This document shows, in pieces, positions 1 to 9,309 of a stretch of DNA of 64,000 bases; within the stretch, counting starts at the first letter, position 1; each line of letters opens with the position of its first letter. The stretch covers positions 1 to 64,000 of the forward strand of contig GG745354.1 of assembly GCA_000151295.1 (NCBI GenBank), written 5' to 3'. The translations under genes were made by a program, and so were the position numbers. The notes beneath the pieces are model-generated. The model was not told the origin of the DNA. It ran no database searches and was given only the letters and a program-made list of their open reading frames with translations. The DNA comes from Allomyces macrogynus ATCC 38327 (lineage: Eukaryota > Blastocladiomycota > Blastocladiomycetes > Blastocladiales > Blastocladiaceae).

Positions 1-258
1 GATGGAACCGCGCGCGACGGGGCCGTCTCGCCGACGCTGATTAGTGCTGCCGAGGCGGTGGCCGCGGCGGCGGCGGCCGCGAACGAGGCGTCGCTCGCTT
101 CGGCGCGTGCTGCCGAGGCTGCCGCGGCGGCGGTTGTGGCCGCACAGGCGATCCCGACGGGGTCGTCGGCGTCGCTCGTCGGGACCGGTGGGCTGTCGAA
201 CGGGTCGGCCAACGAGCAGGAGGTCGGGCTGCACAATGCGTTCCACGATCGCCGCTAA
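1..258 (+). CDS. C-terminus of an unknown Ala-rich protein (5' end outside window)
   Basis: The reading frame is open from the first base and stops at 256-258, giving about 85 C-terminal residues. The segment is rich in alanine, with two poly-Ala runs, followed by a Gly/Ser-rich stretch and a polar tail ending in HDRR. Codons are GC-rich at the third position, like the confident genes further right. There is no recognisable domain, so no function is proposed. The frame could be the last exon of a spliced gene lying to the left. Confidence 0.5.
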   Translation, partial: DGTARDGAVSPTLISAAEAVAAAAAAANEASLASARAAEAAAAAVVAAQAIPTGSSASLVGTGGLSNGSANEQEVGLHNAFHDRR

Positions 259-1771
259 GGCTGCCCGTCGTGCGCGTGGTGGATGAAGTCCGGCCTGGTG
301 CTGCGCGTTCTTTGTCTCTTGCGTCTTGTCCATTTTGTTGGTCGTGATTGATTCTACTTGTTGGTTGGGTTCGTGATGGTGTTCTTTTCGGTTGGGTTTA
401 TCGATTTACACGTCATGTTTTCTTTTGGTTTTCTCGTAGTATTAGTATCCTGCCTCTCTCATTGACACATTACACGGCCATACATGAATGCGCTTCATTT
501 CACGTTGCCTTCTTCGGCGAGGGAGTCGCGGATGCGCTCGCATCAGGATCACGGCTGCTGTAGTTGCAAATTTGTTTCGATCACGCTTGACTACGTCGCG
601 TCGCAGATCAACGCGCCAGCGACACAAGCAGGCATGCGCGATTTGAGCAAATCCTCATGAACGATCAATGGCAGCAAATCGCTGCGCCCGCACGACCGGA
701 CGGCGCGGGCGCAATTCCATTTTTGTTTTCTTAGGCCCTCCGCATCCTCTCAAAATGCCGACAAGACAACAAGTTCAACGGCAGGTTCCTCCACCTTCTC
801 CACCTACTCACTTTTTCGCGCAGCAACCTGTGGGAGGGCGCCTTCACGACGGAACCGCGGTGCCATGACCAGAGAGTTGTGCCAGGGTTGACGCACCGAT
901 GTTGGAGTGAAGTCGTCGTCGATGCCCTCAGAAAGCATTGCGACACCTGCTCCAAGGCGACGTCCTGCGTTAGCGCTTTGGCGAGCGACGCGGTGTCGAC
1001 AGGCAACGGGGACGCACCGCAACCAACAGGCGGGTACGTGAGCACCAGTAGATCCAAGATCAGCTCGCCGATCACGACAGACCTGGAGCGGATGGACGCG
1101 ATGCTGTGGGCGGGTTTCCAGTTTGGTTTTTGATTGGGCACCTCCTCCCGAAATCCTTTTCTCGCTCTCCAGGTCGACCGTGACGATGGAGATTTTGCAT
1201 ACCATGATTTTGCACCTCCACCTTTTAATCGTCCTTGATGGGGACGAGTGACGTGTTTGACCTGTTCCGAGCGCAAACGCGCGTCTATCGTGAACCGACG
1301 ACGCGCCTGCCACGAAATCGCGACACGATCGCAAAGATTAAAGTGACTAGAAGTGCTGCGTCAACTTGGGAGCGACGCATCCGCGAGCGATTTGCGGTCG
1401 CAGCAAAATCACGACCCCGTCGCCAAAGAAACAAGGAGATGTGACGTCCGAATCGCCATGAAATAATTATCGTCAGATTCACGTTCAACTTGGCGGTTAC
1501 GACAACGCGGTGGTGGATGGGACGGGGTGGATGTGACTTGGCGGATCGTGGTGGCTTGTCTCTGATACCGGCCGACCGTTCCCGAAGCTCTTTCGGGTTG
1601 ACCTCAACGTTCACAGCAAGTTCGACGGCATCTTTCTCCACCTTCTCCACCTTCTCAACGCTGGGCAGACCCACAGGGCGCCTTGGAGGGGAACGCGCAG
1701 GTGCTGGGTGAAGTCTCCACGAAATCGCCACGCGCAACAGAAACACATTGCCACACCCAAATCGCGATAAA
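259..1771. other. Intergenic, no gene found
   Basis: About 1.5 kb between the end of the left-edge gene and the end of the NOM1-like gene, so these two genes converge here. Short similar CT-rich segments ('ccaccttctccacct') occur near 790 and 1630. No frame carries convincing coding signal. In particular, no MIF4G-like sequence continues the neighbouring minus-strand gene. Confidence 0.5.
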
Positions 1772-3190
1772 TTATTCATCGCCGCTGTCCTCGTCGCTCT
1801 CGTCCTCGTCTCCACTCTCGTCCTCGTCGTCATCCCCGTCACTCGGCGTCATGCCGCGACTCACCCTCTTACCCGCGCCATCATCGTCCGAGACGTCCAT
1901 GTCCTCGTCGTCGCTGCTCGACACGTCGCCACCCGCGATAATCGCCTGCATGCCCTTGAGGAGCTCGGCGCGCTGCTTGGGCGTGAGCCCGTCCTCGTCA
2001 ACGTCGCCCGAGTCCGAATCGCTCTCGCCAACCGCCTGGTCCTCGTCTGCGCTTTCCGCGTCCCCATCCTCGTCGTCGCTGCTCCCGCCCGCACCGCCGA
2101 GAATCGCCTCGAGCTGGTCGAGGCCGAGCGACTCGAGGTAGGCCTGCACATCGACGTTGTCCATGTCCGACTCTTCGTCGGATGCCTCGGCATCATCGGA
2201 ACTCTCCTCGTGGTCGTCGCTGCTCCCTTCCTCCTCGTCGTCGCGCCCATCAGAGTTGTCTGACCAGTCCTCATTCGACGCACCCTCCTCTTCGCCCTCA
2301 TCCTCACTGCCCTCACCCTCATCCACAATCGGCACCTCCTCGCCCTCCTTGACCTCCAACGCATACGTCGAGAACAGATCGCCAAGCCCATCGTCGGCAA
2401 TACTCTTGGGCACGGCCTTGGTCTTGCGCTTCTTAAACCCGAGCAACTTCTCGTACCGGTCAATATCCATTTGGTCGACCACGTCCTCGCGCGACTCAGT
2501 CAGGCCCTCGGCACCCGCGACTTCAGCGACGAGCCCTGACTGGCGCAGCATCGCGTAGAGCTCCGGGTTCTTTTTGGCCAGCTTGGCGGCCTTGGCCGCT
2601 TCAGCGGCGGTGTCGTCCAAGTCGGAACCGTCGTCGTTGTCGGAGGGGGCCGCGCGCTTCTTGGATTTTGTGGAGGGTGCGGGTGTCGGGTCAGCAGTCT
2701 TTTTCGCCACCTTCTTCGACTTCTGCTTCTTGTCATCTGCTGATTTCCTCGCCGGCGGCACCTCCTCCTCCATCTCCTCATCGCCATCGCTCTCCACGAC
2801 CGGCGGCGCCGCGCGGGACACCCGCTTCGCCCTACCCTTCTCCTCCTCGTCCTTGTCGCCCTTCGCATAATGCGCGGCCTTGCGCTGCTTCTTCTCGTCG
2901 CGCGCCTGCTTGCGCTGATCCTTGCGCGACGCGCCGCTTCCGCCACGTGCAGGCCGCGCGTAAGGCGACGCGCGCGGCTTGTCGGTCGTCGCATTTACTT
3001 CGTCCATGATCATGCCGGGGATTTGCGGGCCCGTGCGGGTCGATCCGCCGCGGCCGCCACGACCGCCGTGACCGCGTCCGCCGCGGAAGCCGCCGCGGCC
3101 CCGGGATCCGCCGCGGGAGGAGGAGCCGCCCCGAGAGGAGCCGCCGCCGCGGGGGGAAGAGTTGGGGCGACCGGTGGGGCCACGCGGCAT
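1772..3190 (-). CDS. NOM1/Sgd1-like nucleolar protein, N-terminal half only
   Basis: A 472-residue intronless frame starts at a good ATG (ACCATGCC). Residues 1-55 are an RGG/GRG-rich segment. A Lys/Arg block (RKDQRKQARDEKKQRKA) follows, then acidic Ser/Asp/Glu tracts. In the middle, IDRYEKLLGFKKRKTK followed by VPKSIADDGLGDLF matches the conserved linker found before the MIF4G domain in NOM1/Sgd1 proteins. Those proteins act in 18S rRNA processing and bind the DEAD-box helicase eIF4A/Fal1 through MIF4G and MA3 domains. Here the frame ends in an acidic tail (SDEDSGDE) and no MIF4G or MA3 sequence follows in any frame as far as 259. It is therefore either a truncated copy or a derived short paralogue. 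The low-complexity composition makes the family call moderate. Confidence 0.5.
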   Translation of the reverse strand: MPRGPTGRPNSSPRGGGSSRGGSSSRGGSRGRGGFRGGRGHGGRGGRGGSTRTGPQIPGMIMDEVNATTDKPRASPYARPARGGSGASRKDQRKQARDEKKQRKAAHYAKGDKDEEEKGRAKRVSRAAPPVVESDGDEEMEEEVPPARKSADDKKQKSKKVAKKTADPTPAPSTKSKKRAAPSDNDDGSDLDDTAAEAAKAAKLAKKNPELYAMLRQSGLVAEVAGAEGLTESREDVVDQMDIDRYEKLLGFKKRKTKAVPKSIADDGLGDLFSTYALEVKEGEEVPIVDEGEGSEDEGEEEGASNEDWSDNSDGRDDEEEGSSDDHEESSDDAEASDEESDMDNVDVQAYLESLGLDQLEAILGGAGGSSDDEDGDAESADEDQAVGESDSDSGDVDEDGLTPKQRAELLKGMQAIIAGGDVSSSDDEDMDVSDDDGAGKRVSRGMTPSDGDDDEDESGDEDESDEDSGDE

Positions 3191-4138
3191 GGTTGGTTGG
3201 TTGGTTGGCGGGGTGTTGAGCTGGGGTTGACCCGTTCGGGGCCGGGCTCGGGTCGGGCGAGAGGAACCGTCGTGCGGTTGCGGGTTGTGTCGCGCGCGTC
3301 GTATGTGCAGGATGCGCGTGGTTATTGGTCAAAGTGGTGGTGGAGAGCGGTATCCGGGATCGCAAAGCGCGAAAGTGCGTCGTGGTCACGCGTGGGCAGG
3401 TGACAGATTGCACGGTATGTCTTGCTCCGGCACTGAACAAACAGCACTCGGACGCTTCTCGACGCGCCGCTAGATATCATTTTCCACTCCCGCTAGCTCC
3501 TAACTGACCTCTTCGCGCTCTTCGACGACGACGCTGCTCCGATCCCGACTCGACACGCGAAACACGCCCTGCAACTCGACGCGACTGCCCGCACTCGTCT
3601 CTGGACCGCGCACCTGTGCTGCAAGTGCCCCGCTGAACCGACTCGCCAAGCCTCGATCACCGTGGCAACGACGATCCGTGCACGACCAAACGAAACCGAC
3701 GCTATTCTTTGGTGCGTGCGTGCGTGCGCGAGCTCTTCCTTGGCGGCGGCGGCGGGCTCGGTCTTTGTCCGAGCCGAAATGCGTGCGCGATCAAATGCCA
3801 AGCCGGTCGGCGAGGCGACGCGGGTGTCGCCGCTTCCATTGTTCTCCTCCAAACTTGACGTGGCAATCTCGCGTTTGTACCAGCCCGTCGTGGTCGAGAA
3901 CAAGCCCGTCTTCCACCACGGCGTACCCTCGCGCGGTTCTCCGCAGTCTCTCGCTCGCGGATGAGCTGCCGGCCCACGCTCCGCTTGGCTTCCAGACCCA
4001 CTTCAAACGTCACGCGCCGCGCGAATCGTGTCGTCGACGCGCTCAAAATGGACCCGCCGCCGTCGCCGCGCTCTTTTACTCGAACCAAATCTGCTCACCC
4101 CCACGCTTTCCGCCTCCACCAGCTGCTCATCGACCAAC
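3191..4138. other. Divergent intergenic region
   Basis: Shared upstream region of the minus-strand NOM1-like gene and the plus-strand PRA1 gene. It contains a short (ttgg)n run next to the NOM1-like start. I found no clear TATA box and no coding frame beyond chance. Confidence 0.5.
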
Positions 4139-5083
4139 ATGGCGACCCCCCTCCCGACCTCTGAAAAGACCGCCCCCGGCCAGTTGTCCGGCACGCTCGG
4201 CGGTCCCATGGCCCCGCCACCCTACGCGCCTCTTGCCGGCACCGGCGCGATTCCGATGCCGATTCCCGGGGCTCCCGCGCCCGGCGGCGGGTTTGCGGCG
4301 CCCGCGGGTGCGTCACTCGCGGCGGGCATGGCGGCCCAAGTCGCGTCGGAGCGGCTCACGACGGCCGGGTTGTTGCCGGCGCAGTGGTCGGTCGAGGGAC
4401 TGCGTGAGTACCGCGCGGCGAAAATGCAGGAATGGCGGTCGATGGGTGATTTCTTTGATTGGACGCGGTTTCGCCGGCCGGGGTCGTGGGAAATGGTCAA
4501 GGAGCGGGTACATGTCTGCGAGTCGCGCGTGATGGGGCCGTGGAGGATCTGAACGACTCACGCACGCGGATGGATGTGTAGGTCAACGCCAACTTGTCGT
4601 ACTACCACGCCAACTACCTGTTCATCTTTGTTTGCATTTGCTTCTACGCACTGTACGTGACGACGGATGATTGAGTCCTTCGCGTTCACCGACCGGTTCC
4701 GCTGACCCAACGACGCTCGTTCCTCGATGCCAGGATCACCTCGCCCTTCCTGCTTCTCTCGCTCGCGTTCCTCGTCGGCGCCCACATCATGGTCCGCCGC
4801 GCCAATGCGCCCACGATCATGGTCTTTGGGCAGGAACTGTCAACGACGCAAGTGGTACGCCCTGCTTCTCCCCCTTCGCTCCACTTCGTCCTTCCATTCG
4901 CTCACCGTTCACCGATGAGTCGGATAGAACTCGTACCTCGCGATTTTCACGATTCCGTTACTCTGGCTCGGGTCGGCGGGATCGACCGTGTTCTGGATCG
5001 TCGGTGCGTCTGGGCTCGTGATTGGCGGGCACGCGGCGATGCTCGAGCCTCCGGTGGAGCGCGCGTTTGAGCAGAATGTCTAG
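4139..5083 (+). CDS. PRA1/Yip3 family prenylated Rab acceptor
   Basis: Four exons (4139-4507, 4582-4652, 4734-4854, 4928-5083) join in frame to about 238 residues. After a Pro/Ala/Gly-rich N-terminus comes the family pattern: WRSMGDFFDW, then FRRPGSWEMVKERV, then NLSYYHANYLFIF. Hydrophobic segments follow, with the loop APTIMVFGQELS, and GLVIGGHAAMLEP lies near the end. This matches PRA1-domain proteins, four-pass ER/Golgi membrane proteins that bind prenylated Rab GTPases and act in vesicle traffic. Three of the four exons are very short, and all three donors are GTAC-type. The splice model is my own, but each junction restores the conserved family sequence. Upstream in-frame ATGs exist at 4028, but the first 37 residues they would add look non-conserved. 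Confidence 0.88.
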
Positions 5084-7330
5084 ACCGGAGGATTGGGTCG
5101 GGGGAGTGCGGAATGGATTTTGATGGGTTACAGGAATCGACAATCGCACCCACTTCGCCTTTGCACCATGGCTGGGCGCTCTGGTAATCTTCCTGATGCA
5201 ATGCCACAGTATTTCGAAAGTTGCACACAGGCCGAGAAAAACGCATGTTAGCGTTCCAATGGCCCATTCCTCCCACAACCAACACCTCCACCATACTCAA
5301 AATTTCGCAAGGCTTCGTGACTTCGCTGCCTCAAACGAGCATGGATGCCCGCCTTGGCATCCAGTCCAACGCAAACGTCATATTTGCTGGCGATTAGAGT
5401 GGTTGCGCACCTGTCAGATCTGACGATAGTCTGTCATGTTTGATGGACCTGCACATGGGTCACATTGAGCTTGGCCTCACGCGTTTTTGCATGTCGAGAA
5501 TGACTGATCCTCTCACCACACTCGCGGTATCACAGCCGATCGAGCAGTCAGGAAGACTGCAACACTGACTTGGCACAGGGCTGCATGTGGGGTCAAGTCC
5601 AGACCCAGGTGGTAGAGAGAATGGCAAGAGAACATAAGTGGGATGGCAGGTTGGGCACAAAGACTGAGCGACAGAGAGAAAAGCAGAGCCGCCAAAACAA
5701 GAAGGTCATGGGCAAGCATTGCTTAAGTAGGCAACCAGCATGAGGGTATAATTTCGCCAACAGGCGATTCTGGAGCAAGCCAAGGCGCGCCTTGCCTGGT
5801 GGCGGGTGCAAGAGTCCTGGCAGGATAGCAGCAGCATATGCAAGTGGCCATGCGTGTGTCAGTGTCAGAAGTGCACGCGTGTACAGAGGCGCTGCCAGCA
5901 GGCCATACTGCCCACACAGCATGTTGCTCCCCCTGCAGCAAGCCATTTCAAAGCAACTAGCCAGTGTGTCAATGGTTGATGTGCCCAAGTCGCACCATGT
6001 TGTAATGAGTGTATTGAGCATGCTGTGCATCGTGTTATACAGCACATTGGGCATGCTGCTGGCACTGTGGTCCCACAAGTTGCATGCCACCAGCATCAAG
6101 GTGCTGCATATTGCAATACTTGGCCATCACATCTGCCATATCCAGCATGGCCTTGACCATGAGCAAGGTCAAAGACTTGGCCAAAATGAGAGTGCAGTCA
6201 GGCACACAGTTGGGCATGTGGTTAGGCATGGTAGGGCAGTGGTGCAAACAGTGTGCAACTTAGTGCTTGGGCACAATTTGCATGAGTGCAAGGCAGCACT
6301 GCAGATGGTCACCCTGCTTGCCCACCACTGCAGCCATGGTCTGCTTATCCTTGGCTGTACTGGTTGAGCTTGGCACAGGGTTCACAGCCATCAACAGTTG
6401 ATGTCCTGCAGGATGCCAGCCCATTGACACTGTGGGCACAGCAACTGACACACCAGCCTCATAATCCAAAGGTCAGGAGTAAGAGCTTCCCTGGCATTGT
6501 TGTGGAACTGCAATAAGAGCATGATCAACACCACAAGCTGGTGCATCATGTCAAACACATTGTGCAAGCATCATCAACACTGTGGGTGTCATGCTGATGG
6601 ACAGTGGTGAAGGCAGCAGTGCTGATCACCTGTGCACACAGCCACCCTGCTTGCATTTGGACTTGGCCATTCCTGCTCATTGTGCTCATTGTTCCTCACC
6701 TCTCATCTGCCACTGTCAACAACACATTCCTCTGCTGCCCAAAATGGTCCCCACCTTTAGTTGCCAGCACCCACATTGTCAGTCTGCAACACACTGATAC
6801 ATGAGCCCCTGTGTTACCAGCATCTAACACCAACAAGACTTGAACTTCATCAGCGGATATGTGGGGTCTTGCATGACTACAGGCAGGAGGACCCAAGGGA
6901 CCATGTTGGAAATGCTCATGAGTTGGTCACTGGCTGCAGCAGAACCTGCAGCCACAGCAGCCACACACAAGATGGGGAAGATGTGAGAAAACTTGGCATT
7001 GGTCTTGTGTGGTCAGTTCCATGTATTCATTGGTCATGCACACAGTTGGTGTGCTTGGACAAAGAGTGAGACATGAACATTGGGCCACTTGCTTGCTGTG
7101 CAAGTCAGTGCACAGTGAAGACAGTTCAGTTGGTGCACAGTGGACAAGCAGTTTGGCCTCATTTGCTGGCTTTATGATACATGAGCAACACAACACACAA
7201 CGTGATGTTTTCACTTTCCACTCACTGCTGGCAAATGCCAATTCAGGTGGCTAAATGGTTGTCATGCACATTGGGAGTGGATGAGTGATGTTGTCACCAC
7301 CACAGTCACCTTGCCTGCCCTAGCACCATC
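5084..7330. other. Non-coding, strongly CpG-depleted DNA
   Basis: From about 5.4 kb the sequence loses most CpG and becomes rich in TpG and CpA (tgca, gcatg and tgtg words), unlike the flanking genes. I found no convincing coding frame and no similarity to the copia family described below. It is probably old, decayed repetitive DNA of unknown type. Confidence 0.5.
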
Positions 7331-7514
7331 TTTTGCAAGGTTGAGTGGGAGAGAGAATGCATTTGGTGTGCACTCTGCACTGAAACTGGGGTGTCAACCA
7401 TAACCTAGGTTGCCACCATCACACACATGTGGATCTGACTTGAACAGCTCCAACAGTGAAAAAAAAAAAGGAAACAGCAAAAGAAAACACAAATGTGAGC
7501 TGAACACTTCAATA
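7331..7514 (-). repeat. Copia-family LTR (decayed)
   Basis: It corresponds to the 187-bp LTR of elements E1 and E2, starting at ttttgcaagg and ending at cacttcaata on the plus strand. It keeps the internal near-palindrome aaccataacctaggttgcc. The sequence cccccatgg follows, which is the decayed polypurine tract on the other strand. Confidence 0.8.
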
Positions 7515-7868
7515 CTCCCCCATGGTGAGCATTGGGGCCAAACATGTCACACAGTTTACAGAATGTGGGTGCTGCCAGCAGCTTGGTCAGAATGTCTGCA
7601 ATCTGGTTTTCTGAGTCCATGCATTGCAGGTCAATTGTCTTTTTGGTGATTTGGTCCTGTAACCAGTGCATGTGGATCTCAATGTGCTTGGACAAAAAAG
7701 CAGCCTGGCCTTGGTGACACACTCCACTGACTCATTGTCCTCTGTGAGCAGCATTGGTCCCTGCTGCTTTGCCCAAGCTCCTCAAGCAGCATGTGCAAAG
7801 TGAGAATCGTGTCACCCACCAAACTGACCAACACATACTCTGCAGCCATGGTCAACTTGGCTACAAGC

Positions 7869-7933
7869 TGTTGGAATGGTGAATCCAGCATTGCTGCCCT
7901 TGATCAGATTTTGGAATAGCAGTTAATTCAACA
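7869..7933 (+). mobile_element. Solo LTR of the TRIM element
   Basis: A 65-bp insert starts TGTTGGAATGGTGAATCC and ends TTCAACA. It has the same length as, and is closely similar to, the LTRs of the intact TRIM at 37188-37470. It splits the RNase H region of the old copia fragment. The flanks are CAAGC (7864-7868) and CAAGG (7934-7938), a 5-bp target duplication with one mismatch. Removing the insert and one flank restores the copia sequence seen in E2. Confidence 0.85.
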
Positions 7934-8705
7934 CAAGGATCTGCTTATTCAAGTGCCAGACAACTGGACTGTTGCTCACACATATCACAAACCTGGACAT
8001 TGACTTGCAGTCACCATGATCCTCCTCCCAGTCAGCATCAGCAAATGCATCAAGCTTCATGTCCTTGCCCAAGAACTTGATGCCAAGAATCAATGTGCCC
8101 AACAGGTACCCAACAAGCCATTTTGGTGCTTTGGGGTGAAATGCCAGGAGCATGCATGAAGCAGCTAAGAATCACTGTCACAGCAGCAATGTCTGGGCAC
8201 ATCTTGGCCACAAACAACAGTAACCCAACAAGCACAAGGTACTTGCTTTTCACAGCCAGGTCAGCAACCTTGGGGAGCTTGAGCAGGCCCTTAAAGTTGC
8301 TGGGCTGCATCCAGACCACTGGCTGCATCTTGTGAGGGATCTGGAACCACTAGCCCATGGACTTGATGTACTGGCTCTGAATGAGGTAGATCAAGCTGTC
8401 ATCACTGTAGGTGATCTTGCAACCAAGCAACCAGGTCACATCACCCAAGTCAGGCACCTTGAACTTGGACTTGAGCTTGTTGACAAATGACTTGTACAGC
8501 TCCCAGTTTGACACAATGATCAGCAAGCCATCTACATAGATGCCAATGAAGACTACCCTCTTGCACGTCTTGTGCACAAACAGGCACTTGTCATACATGG
8601 ACTGTGGTCAGCCAGGCAGCAAAACCACATGCATGGTGCCTGCTTGGTGCTATAGAGCGCCTTGACAAGCATGTAGACCTTGTCTGGGTCCTCCTGGTCA
8701 ATGAA

Positions 8706-9309
8706 CCCTGGCAGGTGGGGTGCCTGATGCATTGGCTAATGAGCTGGCTGTCACAATGAGGATGTGGTGGTCATGGAACTGGATTGGGTCCTGCATCTGG
8801 TGGTTGAGGTACTGCATCAAGGGGTTGAGGTACTGCATCTGGATGGCACAGTGTGGGTGCCAGATGGTGGTGGCAGTAGCAGTGGTGTGCAGAGGGGGTT
8901 TGAGTGCGAGAAGAAGACCAGGGAAGGCCGAAAGATGCGTCGCTGTGCGGTGGGTGATGGTGGGAGTGTTGTGAATGGCAGGGACGTTGCGTGCGTCGCT
9001 GTCACGCGCCGGCACGCGCCTGGTTGGCATGCTCGCACTGGAACTTTTGACTCAACCGCAGATCTGTTGCTGCGACCGCTGGCATGGCAGCGACTCAACC
9101 AACTTCCACTCCATGCGCTTTGAGTCGCCGCTTCGTGCCCTTCCGTCGTGATCAACGGCAACGGCAACGGCGTCAACGGCAACGTCAACGACGTTTCCCC
9201 GAATCTGCGCAACGAATCCGCGCCCAAGCGTCCGCACTCGCGCCAGCACACCTTTCTCCCACGCTGCCCTCGCTCCTCAACCAACCAGCCGTCCACCCGC
9301 TCCTGCAAG
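8706..9309. other. Intergenic, upstream of SQS1-like gene
   Basis: The left half is still CpG-poor, with a short imperfect tandem of ggttgaggtactgcatc units near 8805-8840. The right half is CpG-rich and contains caacggcaacgg repeats (9150-9190), probably 5' leader of the next gene. No gene was seen. Confidence 0.5.

Larger units (their letters stand above)
7331..8705 (-). mobile_element. Decayed Ty1/copia fragment (3' LTR, RNase H, part of RT)
   Basis: Read on the minus strand, the fragment shows reverse transcriptase pieces (VFIGIYVDGLLIIV in place of the YVDD box, DLGDVTWLLGCKITY), then RNase H pieces (KDMKLDAFADADW, then KHIEIHMHWLQDQ and ENQIADILTK), and then an LTR. The order and wording match the three fuller copies in this window. 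It is broken by several frameshifts and stops and is heavily CpG-depleted. It ends abruptly in RT near 8705. A 65-bp foreign LTR is inserted in the RNase H part. Confidence 0.85.

Noticed and set aside
5593..6099. Minus-strand open frame of 168 residues
   Set aside because: Its openness follows from CpG-poor, TGC-rich text. No motif, and neighbouring frames are equally open.
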